A DNA stretch of 64,000 bases from the NCBI RefSeq assembly GCF_002245625.1, contig NZ_NOIG01000004.1:62001-126000 (forward strand), written 5' to 3'. Source of the stretch: Acidovorax kalamii (lineage in GTDB: Bacteria > Pseudomonadota > Gammaproteobacteria > Burkholderiales > Burkholderiaceae_C). The first letter of the stretch is position 1. Each line of letters begins with the position of its first letter. Under the pieces are notes generated by a model. It did not search any database. It worked only from the letters and a program-made list of their open reading frames with translations, and was not told where the DNA came from. The translations under genes were made by a program, and so were the position numbers. Positions 11,150-19,525 of this stretch are shown piece after piece.

Positions 11150-12850
11150 TCACACATACTTTGCGGCGATGGGCATCTGGCGTCCGCTGCCAAACGCGCG
11201 CGGCCGCACCCGCAGGATGGGCGGGGCCTGGCGGCGTTTGTATTCGTTGCGCGCCACCATTATGCGCACGCGCTGCACCAGGGCACGCCCGGCGTCGTCG
11301 GCCTGCAGCTGGGCCACAAAGGCCTGCGCGGCCAGGTGTTCGGCCGCCGACAGGCGCTCGCCCTCGATGAGCAGCTTGAGCACTTCGTCCAGCACGGGGT
11401 AGGGTGGCAGGCTGTCCACATCGCGCTGGCCGGGGGCTAGTTCGGCCGACGGCTCCTTGTCGATGATGGCCTGCGGAATCAGCGCGCGCCCCGCTTGTTC
11501 GTTGACATGGCGTGAGAGGGCAAACACCTCCGTCTTGTAGAGGTCGCCAATCAGCCCCAGGCCGCCATTGGTGTCGCCATACAGCGTGCAGTAGCCCACC
11601 GAGATTTCGCTCTTGTTGCCTGTGGTGAGCAGCAGGTGGCCAAAGGCGTTGGAGTATTCCATCAGCACCGTGCCGCGGATGCGGGCCTGCAGGTTTTCAA
11701 GCGGCAGACCCTGCAGCGGCTGGCCGAAGCTACCCTCAAACTGCTGCGCGTAGCCCGCCACCAGCTCGGCAATCGGGTGCGTGTGCAGCTGCACGCCCAG
11801 GTTCTGGCACAGCGCCACCGAGTCATCAACCGAGCCGCTGCTGGAGTATCGCGAGGGCATGGTGATGCCCACCACGTTCTCGGGCCCCAGCGCCTGCGCA
11901 GCCAATGCCAGCGTGAGCGCGCTGTCGATGCCACCCGAGCTGCCCACCACCACCTGTCTGAAGCCGCAGCGCCGTGCGTAGTCCTTGAGGCCCAGCAGGA
12001 TCTGCTGGCGGTAGAACTCCATGGTGGGCAGGCCCTCGGCAGGCACACGCGCTGGCGCCTGGCCGTCGGCGGTGAGGAAGTGGCCGTTGTCAAACCGCAG
12101 CGTGCGCACATCCTCTACAAAACGTGGCGCCTCGAACACGATGCCTGCCTCGGGTTCGGCCGCGAACGATGCGCCGTCGTACACCACCTGGTCGTGGCCG
12201 CCAACCTGGTTCACATACAGGATGGGCAGACCGTGGCGGCGCGACGAGCCGCCAAAGATCTGGTGGCGTTGCTCGCGCTTGCCCACGTGGCTGGGGCTGG
12301 CGTTGATGCTGATGACCAGGTCGGGCGCAGCATCGCGCAGGCGCTCGAAGGGGTTGGTGGCGTAGTCGGCACCGTGGTCGTTCCAGCCGTCTTCGCAGAT
12401 CAGCAACCCGACTTGCGCGCTGCCGATGCGCAGCACCTTGGCCACGTCCGGCCCGGGCTCGAAGTGGCGGCGCTCGTCAAAGATGTTGTAGGTGGGCAGC
12501 AGCTGCTTGGCATATTGCAGGCGCACGGTGCCGCCTTGCAGCACCAGCAGGCTGTTGTGCAGGCGCTTGCCCGGGCCTGTGGTGGGCGTGGGCGCGCCCA
12601 CCACCCAGTGCAGCGAGGGCAGCTCGGCCGATGCCTGCTGCAGCGCCGCCAGGCCGTCCTGCACGCGTTGCAGGAAGGGCGGCTCGTCCAGCATGTCGCC
12701 GGGGTAGTAGCCGCACAGTGCGAGCTCGCTGAACACGATGAGGTCGGACTGCTCGCGGGCGGCCTGTTGGGCGGCTGCCACCATGCGGGCCACGTTACCC
12801 TCGATGTCGCCAACGGTGAAATTCAATTGGGCGATGGTGATGCGGAGCAT
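11150..12850 (-). CDS. nadE: Glutamine-dependent NAD+ synthetase
   Basis: 566 residues. It amidates nicotinate adenine dinucleotide to NAD. The N-terminal nitrilase-like glutaminase domain (about 1-270) shows SELALCGYYPGD and LLICEDGWND, the glutamate and cysteine of the E-K-C triad. The C-terminal synthetase domain has the PP-loop GSSGGIDSALTLALA. Length fits the two-domain form. The ATG at 12850 follows AAGGAAAAAG. Upstream lies the large structured inverted repeat, then pncB on the same strand. Confidence 0.95.
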   Translation of the reverse strand: MLRITIAQLNFTVGDIEGNVARMVAAAQQAAREQSDLIVFSELALCGYYPGDMLDEPPFLQRVQDGLAALQQASAELPSLHWVVGAPTPTTGPGKRLHNSLLVLQGGTVRLQYAKQLLPTYNIFDERRHFEPGPDVAKVLRIGSAQVGLLICEDGWNDHGADYATNPFERLRDAAPDLVISINASPSHVGKREQRHQIFGGSSRRHGLPILYVNQVGGHDQVVYDGASFAAEPEAGIVFEAPRFVEDVRTLRFDNGHFLTADGQAPARVPAEGLPTMEFYRQQILLGLKDYARRCGFRQVVVGSSGGIDSALTLALAAQALGPENVVGITMPSRYSSSGSVDDSVALCQNLGVQLHTHPIAELVAGYAQQFEGSFGQPLQGLPLENLQARIRGTVLMEYSNAFGHLLLTTGNKSEISVGYCTLYGDTNGGLGLIGDLYKTEVFALSRHVNEQAGRALIPQAIIDKEPSAELAPGQRDVDSLPPYPVLDEVLKLLIEGERLSAAEHLAAQAFVAQLQADDAGRALVQRVRIMVARNEYKRRQAPPILRVRPRAFGSGRQMPIAAKYV

Positions 12851-12884
12851 GTTTCTTTTTCCTTGAATGCTTCAGGGCGCGTCG

Positions 12885-12995
12885 GAGTGGCTGAAAAGCT
12901 CAGCGAAGCGGTCCTGGCTAGGCGTTCAGTCGCAGACAGTACCGGAGGTACGGCAAGGCTGAACAACGACGCCAGGAGAGTTTTCTCAGCCACTC
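12885..12995. repeat. Large nested inverted repeat (possible structured RNA or mobile repeat)
   Basis: A 111-bp element fills most of the pncB-nadE gap. Its ends are a perfect 10-bp inverted pair, GAGTGGCTGA (12885-12894) and TCAGCCACTC (12986-12995). Inside are TCCTGGC (12912-12918)/GCCAGGA (12971-12977), GTTCAG (12924-12929)/CTGAAC (12959-12964) and an apical hairpin GTACC-GGA-GGTAC (12939-12951). The right end overlaps the pncB stop codon. It would fold into one long hairpin on either strand. No U-tract and no ORF. Function unknown. Confidence 0.7.
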
Positions 12996-14193
12996 AGCCC
13001 CCAACGTTGAAGACTTGGCGCAAGTACGCGAGATAGGTTTCATCGTCGCACAGCGTCTTGCCCGGCGTGTCCGACAGCTTGGCTACCGGCTGCCCGTTGG
13101 CGCGCACCAGCTTCATCACGATGTTGAGTGGCTTCATTTCCGGCGCATCGCCCATGTCGTTGGTGAGGTGGGTGCCGATGCCAAAGCCCAGCTGCGTGCG
13201 GTCGCCAAAGTGTCGGTACAGCGCCAGCGCCTTGGTCAGCGTGAGGCCGTCAGAAAACACCAGCCGCTTGGTGTGTGCGTCGATGCGCAGCTTGGCATAG
13301 TGCGCCAGCGCCTTCTCGCCCCAGGCCACCGGGTCGCCCGAGTCGTGCCGCAGGCCGTCGAACAGCTTGGCGAAATATAGGTCGAAGTCGTCGAGGAAGG
13401 CGTCCATGCCCACGGTGTCGGTCAGTGCAATGCCCAGGTCGCCCCGGTACTCTTGCACCCAGTCTTCGAGCGCCGCCTTTTGAAAGTCGCGCAGGCGCAC
13501 GCCCAGCGCCTGGTAGCTTTGCAGGTACTCGTGCGCCATGGTGCCGATGGGCACCAGACCCAGGTCGCGCGCCAGCAGCACGTTGCTGGTGCCCTTGAAC
13601 CACTGCGGCGCTTGCGTGGCAAAGGTCTGCACCACCTCGCGCTGCCACGCGCCGCTGTAGCGGCGTCGCAGGCCAAAGTCGAACAGCTCGAAGGGGTGGC
13701 GCAGCGTGGCCTGCTGCGCCAGGTCCTGCAGCTGTTGCACCTTGACTGCCAGCCGCTCGCGGCCGCTGGCCAGGGCTGCGGTGGCGTCGAAGCGGCGGAA
13801 GTACAGCTCGTTCACGATGGCCAGCACAAAGATCTCAAAGCCCATCACATGCACCTGCGGGCCTTGGGCCACGATGTGCAGCTGATCGCCTTCGGCCCAG
13901 GCGCGGACGAAGCTGCGCTGGAACTGGAAGATGCGCAGAAAGTCGATGAAGTCGCTCTTGATAAAGCGCAGGCTGCCCAGGTAGGCCAGCTCGTCTTCGC
14001 TGAAGCGCAGCGTGCACAGGTGGTCCAGCGCGGCATTCACTTCGGGCAGCAGCTCGGCCAGCGGGTAGATCGGCTGGTTGCGGCAGACAAAGCGGTATTC
14101 GCTCTGCGTCTGTGGATGCCGGTGCAGCAGCGCCTGCCACATGGTGAACTTGTAGAGGTCGGTATCGAGCAGGCTGGTGATGACGGGTTGCAT
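12994..14193 (-). CDS. pncB: Nicotinate phosphoribosyltransferase
   Basis: 399 residues. It converts nicotinate and PRPP to nicotinate mononucleotide in the Preiss-Handler salvage route. It starts [20 protein letters not shown], typical of PncB, and contains [12 protein letters not shown] with the histidine that is phosphorylated in the family, and [14 protein letters not shown] for phosphate binding. The ATG at 14193 is preceded by CAGGAG. The stop codon lies within the terminal arm of the inverted repeat. It lies between nicotinamidase and nadE in pathway order. Confidence 0.95.
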   Translation of the reverse strand: MQPVITSLLDTDLYKFTMWQALLHRHPQTQSEYRFVCRNQPIYPLAELLPEVNAALDHLCTLRFSEDELAYLGSLRFIKSDFIDFLRIFQFQRSFVRAWAEGDQLHIVAQGPQVHVMGFEIFVLAIVNELYFRRFDATAALASGRERLAVKVQQLQDLAQQATLRHPFELFDFGLRRRYSGAWQREVVQTFATQAPQWFKGTSNVLLARDLGLVPIGTMAHEYLQSYQALGVRLRDFQKAALEDWVQEYRGDLGIALTDTVGMDAFLDDFDLYFAKLFDGLRHDSGDPVAWGEKALAHYAKLRIDAHTKRLVFSDGLTLTKALALYRHFGDRTQLGFGIGTHLTNDMGDAPEMKPLNIVMKLVRANGQPVAKLSDTPGKTLCDDETYLAYLRQVFNVGG

Positions 14194-14206
14194 GGTTTGC
14201 TCCTGA

Positions 14207-14253
14207 ATTTATAGCTATCAGGGGAGGATGGCCAGGCGCTAGAGGCCAATTTC
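14207..14253 (+). repeat. Dispersed GCTAT/ATAGC repeat, copy 2
   Basis: TTTATAGCTATCA followed by GGCGCTAGAGGCCAATTT. The GCGCTAGAGGC block is shared with copy 3. The reverse complement of CTAGAGGC gives the final codons and stop of the nicotinamidase gene. Confidence 0.7.
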
Positions 14254-15081
14254 ACTCATGTTTCCCAACTGTGCGCCTGCGGCGCGCATCGCATCCAGAA
14301 ACGCCTGGTGTTGTGCTTCAAATCCCGCCACGGGGCTCATGCCGTCGGTCAGCAGCACGATGCGGCTGGCCTGCCAGCCGGGCACCAGGCGCGGCAGGTG
14401 CTGCACGATGTGTTCGGTGGTCGAGCGCACGCAGTGGCTGCTGGCCTCGCCCGCAATCAGCAGCACATCGGCCTGGCCCAGCGACAGCAGCAGGGCGGTG
14501 TTGAGCGCGGTGCTGGCGTCGTCCGCATCGGGCACCTCGGCCTCGATGGCGCTGTAGTGCTCCGTCCAGGGGTTGGTGCCCTTGAACACATTGCCCACGG
14601 CGCGCTGGCGCTGCAATTGCCAGTCGCCACAGGCGGCCAGCACATCGGCGTGGATGCCGTGGCCCCAGCTGCCGATCTCGCAGTGCACAGGCCAGACCAT
14701 GAGCGTGTAGCGGCCCAGGGCTTCGAGTGCGTCCAGGTAGGCCAGCGTGCGGGGCAGGGCGGCGGGGTTGCGCGGCGCGAACTCGCCCGTGCGCGCCTGG
14801 GCCGCAGTGATGGGGGTAAAGGGCTTCACTTCCGCTCCCGCACCGGTCTGCCAGAAGCCGGGGTGAGCGATATCGAAGCGCTGGTGTGAGTCGAGTGTGA
14901 CCGTGATGGCGTCGAGCTGACCAGTCTGTGCCCGGATGAAGGCCGCGAGGCGCTGCATGTCTGCGTGGGCGCCCGCCACGGGCAGGCTGGGCGCGTGGCC
15001 TGCGGGGCAACGGCTGGCAGGCAGGTCGCAGAAATCGTTCTGGGGGTCGATCACCAGAAGCTGGGTGGTGCGTGTGGCCAT
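14239..15081 (-). CDS. pncA: Nicotinamidase / isochorismatase-family cysteine hydrolase
   Basis: 280 residues, longer than the roughly 210 of E. coli PncA. It should deamidate nicotinamide to nicotinate, feeding PncB. Visible residues: catalytic aspartate in LLVIDPQNDFCD, metal-binding DxH in VTLDSHQRFDIAHPGFW, a lysine in GNVFKGTNPWTEHYS and the nucleophilic cysteine in GEASSHCVRST. The stop codon and last residues (IGL) are supplied by a dispersed repeat. Family is firm; the nicotinamide substrate is inferred from the NAD cluster. Confidence 0.88.
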   Translation of the reverse strand: MATRTTQLLVIDPQNDFCDLPASRCPAGHAPSLPVAGAHADMQRLAAFIRAQTGQLDAITVTLDSHQRFDIAHPGFWQTGAGAEVKPFTPITAAQARTGEFAPRNPAALPRTLAYLDALEALGRYTLMVWPVHCEIGSWGHGIHADVLAACGDWQLQRQRAVGNVFKGTNPWTEHYSAIEAEVPDADDASTALNTALLLSLGQADVLLIAGEASSHCVRSTTEHIVQHLPRLVPGWQASRIVLLTDGMSPVAGFEAQHQAFLDAMRAAGAQLGNMSEIGL

Positions 15082-15106
15082 GGTCTTTCTCCTTCGCTGT
15101 GGGTGC

Positions 15107-15135
15107 AGTGTAGTTTTGTTAAGTCAAGTTTGCAA
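15107..15135 (-). promoter_or_regulatory. Predicted pncA promoter
   Basis: On the minus strand: -35 TTGCAA (15130-15135), 17-bp spacer, -10 TACACT (15107-15112), with start of transcription expected near 15100, about 20 bases before the ATG. The octamer GTTTGCAA occurs here and again 15 bp further on (15143-15150), so the -35 overlaps a direct repeat that could be an NrtR site. Confidence 0.5.
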
Positions 15136-15257
15136 CTAAGTGGTTTGCAAGCGGATGTTTCGGGGCTGCAGGGCTTCGATAGTCTCGGAATGCTTTGCCG
15201 CAATCTGTCCTGGTGGTAGCCTTGTTCGTTCAACTTTGCAATGAACTACCTCGCCAC

Positions 15258-15935
15258 ATGACCTCCGACAGCATTCCCGCCGTGATCTGTACCGTGGACG
15301 TGGTGCTGCTGACCCTGGAGCAGGCCACGCTGAAGGTGGCCCTGGTGCGCCGCGAGCGCGAGCCCTTTGCCCAGGCGCTGGCGCTGCCCGGTGGTTACAT
15401 CCATGCCCAGGACGATGTGGACGCACAGGCCAGCGCCGTGCGGGTGCTGCGCGATAAAGCCGGGCTGGACAGCCCTTACCTGGAGCAACTGGCCACCTTC
15501 ACGGGGGCGGTGCGCGACCCGCGTGGCTGGTCGGTGGCCGTGGCCTATTGCGCCCTGGTGCCTTCTGCCGTGCTGGCGCAGGCTGCGGGGCGGGTGGAGC
15601 TGGTGGCGGTGGATGCGCTGCCGCCGCTGCCCTTTGACCACCGCCAGATCGTTGACACCGCCGTGTTGCGCGTGCGTAGCAAGAGCCAGTATTCGTCGCT
15701 GCCCGTTCACCTTTGCGCCGAGCCGTTCACGCTGCCGCAGCTGCAGGCGGTGTACGAGGCCGTGCTGGGCGAGCCGGTCAACAAGGTGAGCTTTCGCCGC
15801 AAGGTGGACGAGCTGGCCATGCTGGAGCCCGTGGTGGGCGCCTTGCAGACGGGCGGCGCGCACCGCCCCGCGCAGCTGTACCGGGTGCGCCCGGCCTACC
15901 GGCGGCAGCTGTCGCTCAGTGCCAGGGGGTTGTAG
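15258..15935 (+). CDS. nrtR: NrtR-type Nudix-related transcriptional regulator
   Basis: 225 residues from the ATG at 15258; the frame stays open further upstream but without a good start. The N-terminal Nudix-like domain has a degenerate box (LPGGYIHAQDDVDAQASAVR then VLRDKAGL) lacking the catalytic glutamates, as expected for an ADP-ribose sensor. The C-terminal winged helix (LPVHLCAEPFTLPQLQAVYE, NKVSFRRKVDEL) matches NrtR. NrtR repressors control NAD salvage genes, and this one diverges from the nicotinamidase-pncB-nadE cluster. Confidence 0.88.
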   Translation: MTSDSIPAVICTVDVVLLTLEQATLKVALVRREREPFAQALALPGGYIHAQDDVDAQASAVRVLRDKAGLDSPYLEQLATFTGAVRDPRGWSVAVAYCALVPSAVLAQAAGRVELVAVDALPPLPFDHRQIVDTAVLRVRSKSQYSSLPVHLCAEPFTLPQLQAVYEAVLGEPVNKVSFRRKVDELAMLEPVVGALQTGGAHRPAQLYRVRPAYRRQLSLSARGL

Positions 15936-16096
15936 CGCGGGCTCCACACGCACAAAAGATTGGACCGCCGCGCCCAAATCTGGCACAAACGCAAACTTTG
16001 TGTCCCACGAACGGTGGGTGCGCGGCGCAGGCCAGGGGGAGCGCCGCCGCCTCGCCAATAACAAGCCAGCGCGACGCTGGTGCCTGAGGGTGATCC

Positions 16097-17338
16097 ATGT
16101 CTTTGCGGCTCAAATTCAATCTGGTGTTGGCAGCGGTGCTGCTGCTGGCGGTGCTGGGCGCAGGCGCCTATGTGCACCGCTTTCTGCAGCAAGCGGCCAT
16201 CGAGGAGGTGCAGCACAACTCGCAGATCATGATGCACGCCGCCATGGCCATCCGCGACTACACCACCGAGCTGGTCAAGCCCCACCTGGACGTGACGCTG
16301 GCCGAAAAATTCCTGCCGCAGACCGTGCCCGCCTACGCAGCGACGGAGACGCTGCGCCGCCTGCAGAGCCGCTTCCCGGGTTACGAATACAAGGAGGCGG
16401 TGCTCAACCCCACCAACCTCCGCGACCGGGCCAACGAGTGGGAAGAGCGCATCATCAGCGACTTCCGCGAAGGCCGCGCCGATCTGAAGAAAGAGGTGAC
16501 CGGTGAGGTGGGCGAGGGCATGCACCGTGCCATGTACGTGGCACGGCCCATCACGATCAAGCAGGCCCAGTGCATGGCCTGCCACAGCACGCCGGCCGTG
16601 GCGCCGCCCACCATGCTCAAGGTCTATGGCGACAAGAACGGCTTTGGCTGGGGCATGAACGAGACGGTGGGCATCCAGGTGGTGAAGGTGCCCATGTACT
16701 TCCCGCTGGAGAAGGCGCGCCAGACTTTCAACACCGTGATGGCGGCGCTGGTGGCCAGCTTTGCGCTGCTGTTTGTGGTGCTCAACCTCTCGCTGTCGTC
16801 GCTGGTGATCGAGCCCATGGCGCGGCTCAACGCCAAGCTCGAAGACCTGGCGACCAAGGACTTCCTCACTGACCTGGTCAACCGCCGCCGCTTCTTCGAG
16901 CGGCTGGAGGCCGACATGGCCGAGACGCGGGTCAAGAAGAGCCAGCTGTCGGTGGTCATGTTCGACATCGACTTCTTCAAGCGCATCAACGACACCTTCG
17001 GGCATGACTCGGGCGATGTGGTGTTGAAGAACACGGCGCTGCGTGTGCGCGAGCTGCTGCGTTCGTCGGACTGTGCGGCCCGCTTTGGCGGCGAGGAATT
17101 CATCATCCTGCTCAAGGAAACCCCGGTGGATGCCGCCATGGCCATGGCCGAGGCCGTGCGGGCCCGCATCGCGGGTGTGCCGTTTGACGCCGTGGGCCAT
17201 GTGAGCGCCAGCTTTGGCGTGGCCACCTGGGACCACAAGGAAGACAGCCATGCGCTCATCAAGCGCGCGGACACGGCGTTGTACAAGGCCAAGTCCAGCG
17301 GTCGCAATTGTGTGGTGCAGGCTGAAGGGGCGGCCTGA
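16097..17338 (+). CDS. Membrane diguanylate cyclase with periplasmic c-heme (DUF3365/Tll0287-like) sensor
   Basis: 413 residues. TM1 is near residues 7-29. A periplasmic DUF3365-type domain (about 30-205) carries one c-type heme motif, CMACH. TM2 is near 210-235. A C-terminal GGDEF domain has the active site GGEEF and an I-site RSSD exactly five residues before it, so the enzyme should be active and product-inhibited. It probably links periplasmic redox state or a heme ligand (O2, NO, CO) to cyclic di-GMP. The signal is unknown. It converges with a hemerythrin gene 19 bp downstream. Confidence 0.9.
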   Translation: MSLRLKFNLVLAAVLLLAVLGAGAYVHRFLQQAAIEEVQHNSQIMMHAAMAIRDYTTELVKPHLDVTLAEKFLPQTVPAYAATETLRRLQSRFPGYEYKEAVLNPTNLRDRANEWEERIISDFREGRADLKKEVTGEVGEGMHRAMYVARPITIKQAQCMACHSTPAVAPPTMLKVYGDKNGFGWGMNETVGIQVVKVPMYFPLEKARQTFNTVMAALVASFALLFVVLNLSLSSLVIEPMARLNAKLEDLATKDFLTDLVNRRRFFERLEADMAETRVKKSQLSVVMFDIDFFKRINDTFGHDSGDVVLKNTALRVRELLRSSDCAARFGGEEFIILLKETPVDAAMAMAEAVRARIAGVPFDAVGHVSASFGVATWDHKEDSHALIKRADTALYKAKSSGRNCVVQAEGAA

Positions 17339-17357
17339 GCTTGCGAGAAGCTGCTCA

Positions 17358-17816
17358 TCAGGCCGGAGTGGCCTTGGCGTCTTCATAGTCATCCCGGTAG
17401 CTCGCTGCCAGCGCAGTTTTCTGCTTTTCCGTCAGCAGCTTCCCGGCCATCTGGAAGAAGCGGTGTTCTTCCTCCTGCAGATGGTGTTCCACCTTGTCGG
17501 CCAGCTTCCTGGCCAGCGGCAGCCATGCGGGACTTGACGGCTCGGTCTCTTGCAGGGATTCCACCAGTTCGTCGATCTGGTGGTGCTCCGCGATCGCGTG
17601 GCGCGACAGGTCGATGCCAGCGTCGTGCGCCATCAGTGGCACATAAAAGTGGCGGTCCTCGGCCAGCGCGTGGGCGGCCAGTTCGGTCTTGAGTTCGTCA
17701 AACAGCGCGCGCCGCTCGGGGCTGTCTCCGCTGGTGTCCGTGAGCGCGGTGGACAGCGCGCGCTGGCGTTCGTGGCTTGCGCGCAAGGCTTCAAAGATCG
17801 TCGTGGTGTCGGGCAT
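17358..17816 (-). CDS. Hemerythrin HHE-domain protein
   Basis: 152 residues, cytoplasmic. It has the four-helix hemerythrin pattern with metal-binding histidines and glutamates: ASHERQRA, HALAEDRHFYVPLM, EHHQIDELVE and HHLQEEEHRFF. Such proteins bind O2, NO or peroxide at a di-iron site and appear in oxygen or nitrosative-stress sensing and iron repair. It is convergent with the c-heme diguanylate cyclase; a functional link is only suggested by proximity. Confidence 0.88.
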   Translation of the reverse strand: MPDTTTIFEALRASHERQRALSTALTDTSGDSPERRALFDELKTELAAHALAEDRHFYVPLMAHDAGIDLSRHAIAEHHQIDELVESLQETEPSSPAWLPLARKLADKVEHHLQEEEHRFFQMAGKLLTEKQKTALAASYRDDYEDAKATPA

Positions 17817-18211
17817 GTTGGTGGTGTCCGTTTCAGCTCTGTGGGCTGTCGCGCCGCGTGGGCTGCGACAGGGCGTGCAGAAACAATACGGACCGGCCGC
17901 GGCTGCCGCAGTCAGCAGCGGCTGGGCGCGGGTGTAGGAGAGTGCCGCCTAGGGGGATGGACCAAAAAAGAAAAAGCCGCAACGCGCGGGGCGTTGCGGC
18001 TTCTTTTCTTCATTTCCTTGGTCTGCGTTCTCATCGCTTGCGCGATATGAACTGCGTCCGAAGACCGATACCGCGCTAACGCGCGGAGGGCTTTACAGCC
18101 CGGCTGCAGAGCGAAGCGCAGCAGCCTTGTCAGTCTTTTGGCCTGCGCTCACATCGCTGCGCGATATGAGCCTGCGCCGAAAGCCGGATAAGCTCGCTTC
18201 GCTCGGGGCCT
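17817..18211. other. 395-bp intergenic region downstream of metK
   Basis: No gene is supported. From right to left in metK direction it holds the short metK 3' flank, a tandem second copy of the metK tail and flank (18021-18139), a strong terminator (17976-18000), then about 150 bp of promoter-side DNA for the hemerythrin gene. Confidence 0.7.
17970..18000 (-). terminator. Rho-independent terminator of metK
   Basis: A 10-bp perfect stem GCCGCAACGC/GCGTTGCGGC (17976-17985 with 17991-18000) and a 5-base loop. On the minus strand it is followed by a T-rich run (TTTTTCTTTTTT). It lies 212 bp past the metK stop, beyond the duplicated tail. Confidence 0.88.
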
Positions 18212-18258
18212 TTACAGGCCCGCTGCTGCGCGCAGCGCAGCCGCCTTGTCCGTCTTTT
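18021..18258 (-). repeat. Tandem duplication of metK 3' end and flank (unit about 119 bp)
   Basis: Unit 18140-18258 contains the last 14 codons of metK ([14 protein letters not shown], stop) plus 3' flank. Unit 18021-18139 repeats it imperfectly and on the minus strand still spells [14 protein letters not shown] and a stop at 18093-18095. The two stops are exactly 119 bp apart. Each unit also contains a small CATCGC...GCGATATG inverted motif. The outer copy has no start and is presumably untranslated. Confidence 0.85.
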
Positions 18259-19393
18259 CCCAGCTGAACTCGGGTTCTTCGCGGCCGAAGTGGCCGTAGG
18301 CTGCGGTCTTTTCATAGATCGGGCGCAGCAGGTCCAGCATCTGGATGATGCCCTTGGGGCGCAGGTCGAAGTGCGCGCGCACCAGCTTGGCGATCTGGTC
18401 GTCCGGAATCACGCCCGTGCCTTCGGTGTAGACCGTGATGTTCATCGGCTCGGCCACGCCGATCGCGTAGGCCACCTGGATCTGGCACTGGCGGGCCAGG
18501 CCAGCGGCCACGATGTTCTTGGCCACGTAGCGGGCGGCATAGGCGGCCGAGCGGTCCACCTTCGTTGGGTCCTTGCCGCTGAACGCGCCACCGCCGTGGG
18601 GGCAGGCGCCGCCGTAGGTGTCCACAATGATCTTGCGGCCCGTGAGGCCGCAGTCGCCCTGCGGGCCGCCGATGACGAAACGGCCGGTGGGGTTGATCAG
18701 GTAGCGCGTGTTCTGCAGCCATTCCTTGGGCAGCACGGGCTTGATGATCTCTTCGATGACGGCTTCAGTGAAGCTGGCCTTCATCTTGGTCTGTGTTTCG
18801 CTCTGGTCGGGGTGGTGCTGGGTGGAGAGCACCACCGTGTCGATGCTGTGGGGCTTGCCGTCCACGTAGCGCATCGTCACCTGGCTCTTGGCATCAGGGC
18901 GCAGGAACGGCAGGCGGCCGTCCTTGCGCAGCTGGGCCTGACGCTCCACGAGGCGGTGGGCGTAGTAGATGGGCGCGGGCATCAGCTCGGGCGTTTCGTC
19001 GCAGGCGTAGCCGAACATCAGGCCCTGGTCACCGGCGCCGGTGTTCAGGTGGTCGTCGCTCGCGTGGTCCACGCCCTGGGCGATGTCGTTGCTCTGCTTG
19101 TCGTAGGCCACGAGCACGGCGCAGCCCTTGTAGTCGATGCCGTAGTCGGTGTTGTCGTAGCCGATGCGCTTGATGGTGTCGCGCGCCACCTGGATGTAGT
19201 CCACGTGGGCGTTGGTGGTGATCTCGCCCGCCAGCACGACAAGGCCGGTGTTGGTCAGCGTTTCAGCGGCGACGCGGCTGCGGGGGTCTTGTTTGAAGAT
19301 CGCATCGAGAATCGCGTCCGAGATCTGGTCGGCCACCTTGTCGGGGTGGCCTTCGGAGACGGATTCCGAGGTAAAGAGAAAGTCGTTCGCCAT
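18212..19393 (-). CDS. metK: S-adenosylmethionine synthetase
   Basis: 393 residues, usual length. It makes S-adenosylmethionine from methionine and ATP in the cytoplasm. Family motifs include [28 protein letters not shown] and [16 protein letters not shown]. The ATG at 19393 is preceded by a CAGGAGT ribosome site. It diverges from the lipid A acyltransferase pair across a 132-bp gap. Its 3' end is duplicated downstream (see the repeat). Confidence 0.97.
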   Translation of the reverse strand: MANDFLFTSESVSEGHPDKVADQISDAILDAIFKQDPRSRVAAETLTNTGLVVLAGEITTNAHVDYIQVARDTIKRIGYDNTDYGIDYKGCAVLVAYDKQSNDIAQGVDHASDDHLNTGAGDQGLMFGYACDETPELMPAPIYYAHRLVERQAQLRKDGRLPFLRPDAKSQVTMRYVDGKPHSIDTVVLSTQHHPDQSETQTKMKASFTEAVIEEIIKPVLPKEWLQNTRYLINPTGRFVIGGPQGDCGLTGRKIIVDTYGGACPHGGGAFSGKDPTKVDRSAAYAARYVAKNIVAAGLARQCQIQVAYAIGVAEPMNITVYTEGTGVIPDDQIAKLVRAHFDLRPKGIIQMLDLLRPIYEKTAAYGHFGREEPEFSWEKTDKAAALRAAAGL

Positions 19394-19525
19394 TTGAATA
19401 AACTCCTGTGTTCCGGCATTTGGGGCGTTGCCCTCACCCCGAAGGAGATCTGGCGAACGCTTTAGCAGATTTTTTTAACGTCGCCCTGCAAGTTGCTCAT
19501 TTAACTCAGCGACCCCGTTATTTTA

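Noticed and set aside
18130-18315. 61-codon frame over the metK tail duplication
   Set aside because: No ribosome site, and its sequence is explained by the duplicated metK end in another frame.
19394-19525. SAM-sensing riboswitch upstream of metK
   Set aside because: The leader has small hairpins (GGGC-GTT-GCCC) but I could not match it to a known SAM riboswitch class, and there is no terminator or anti-terminator pair. A covariance search would decide.
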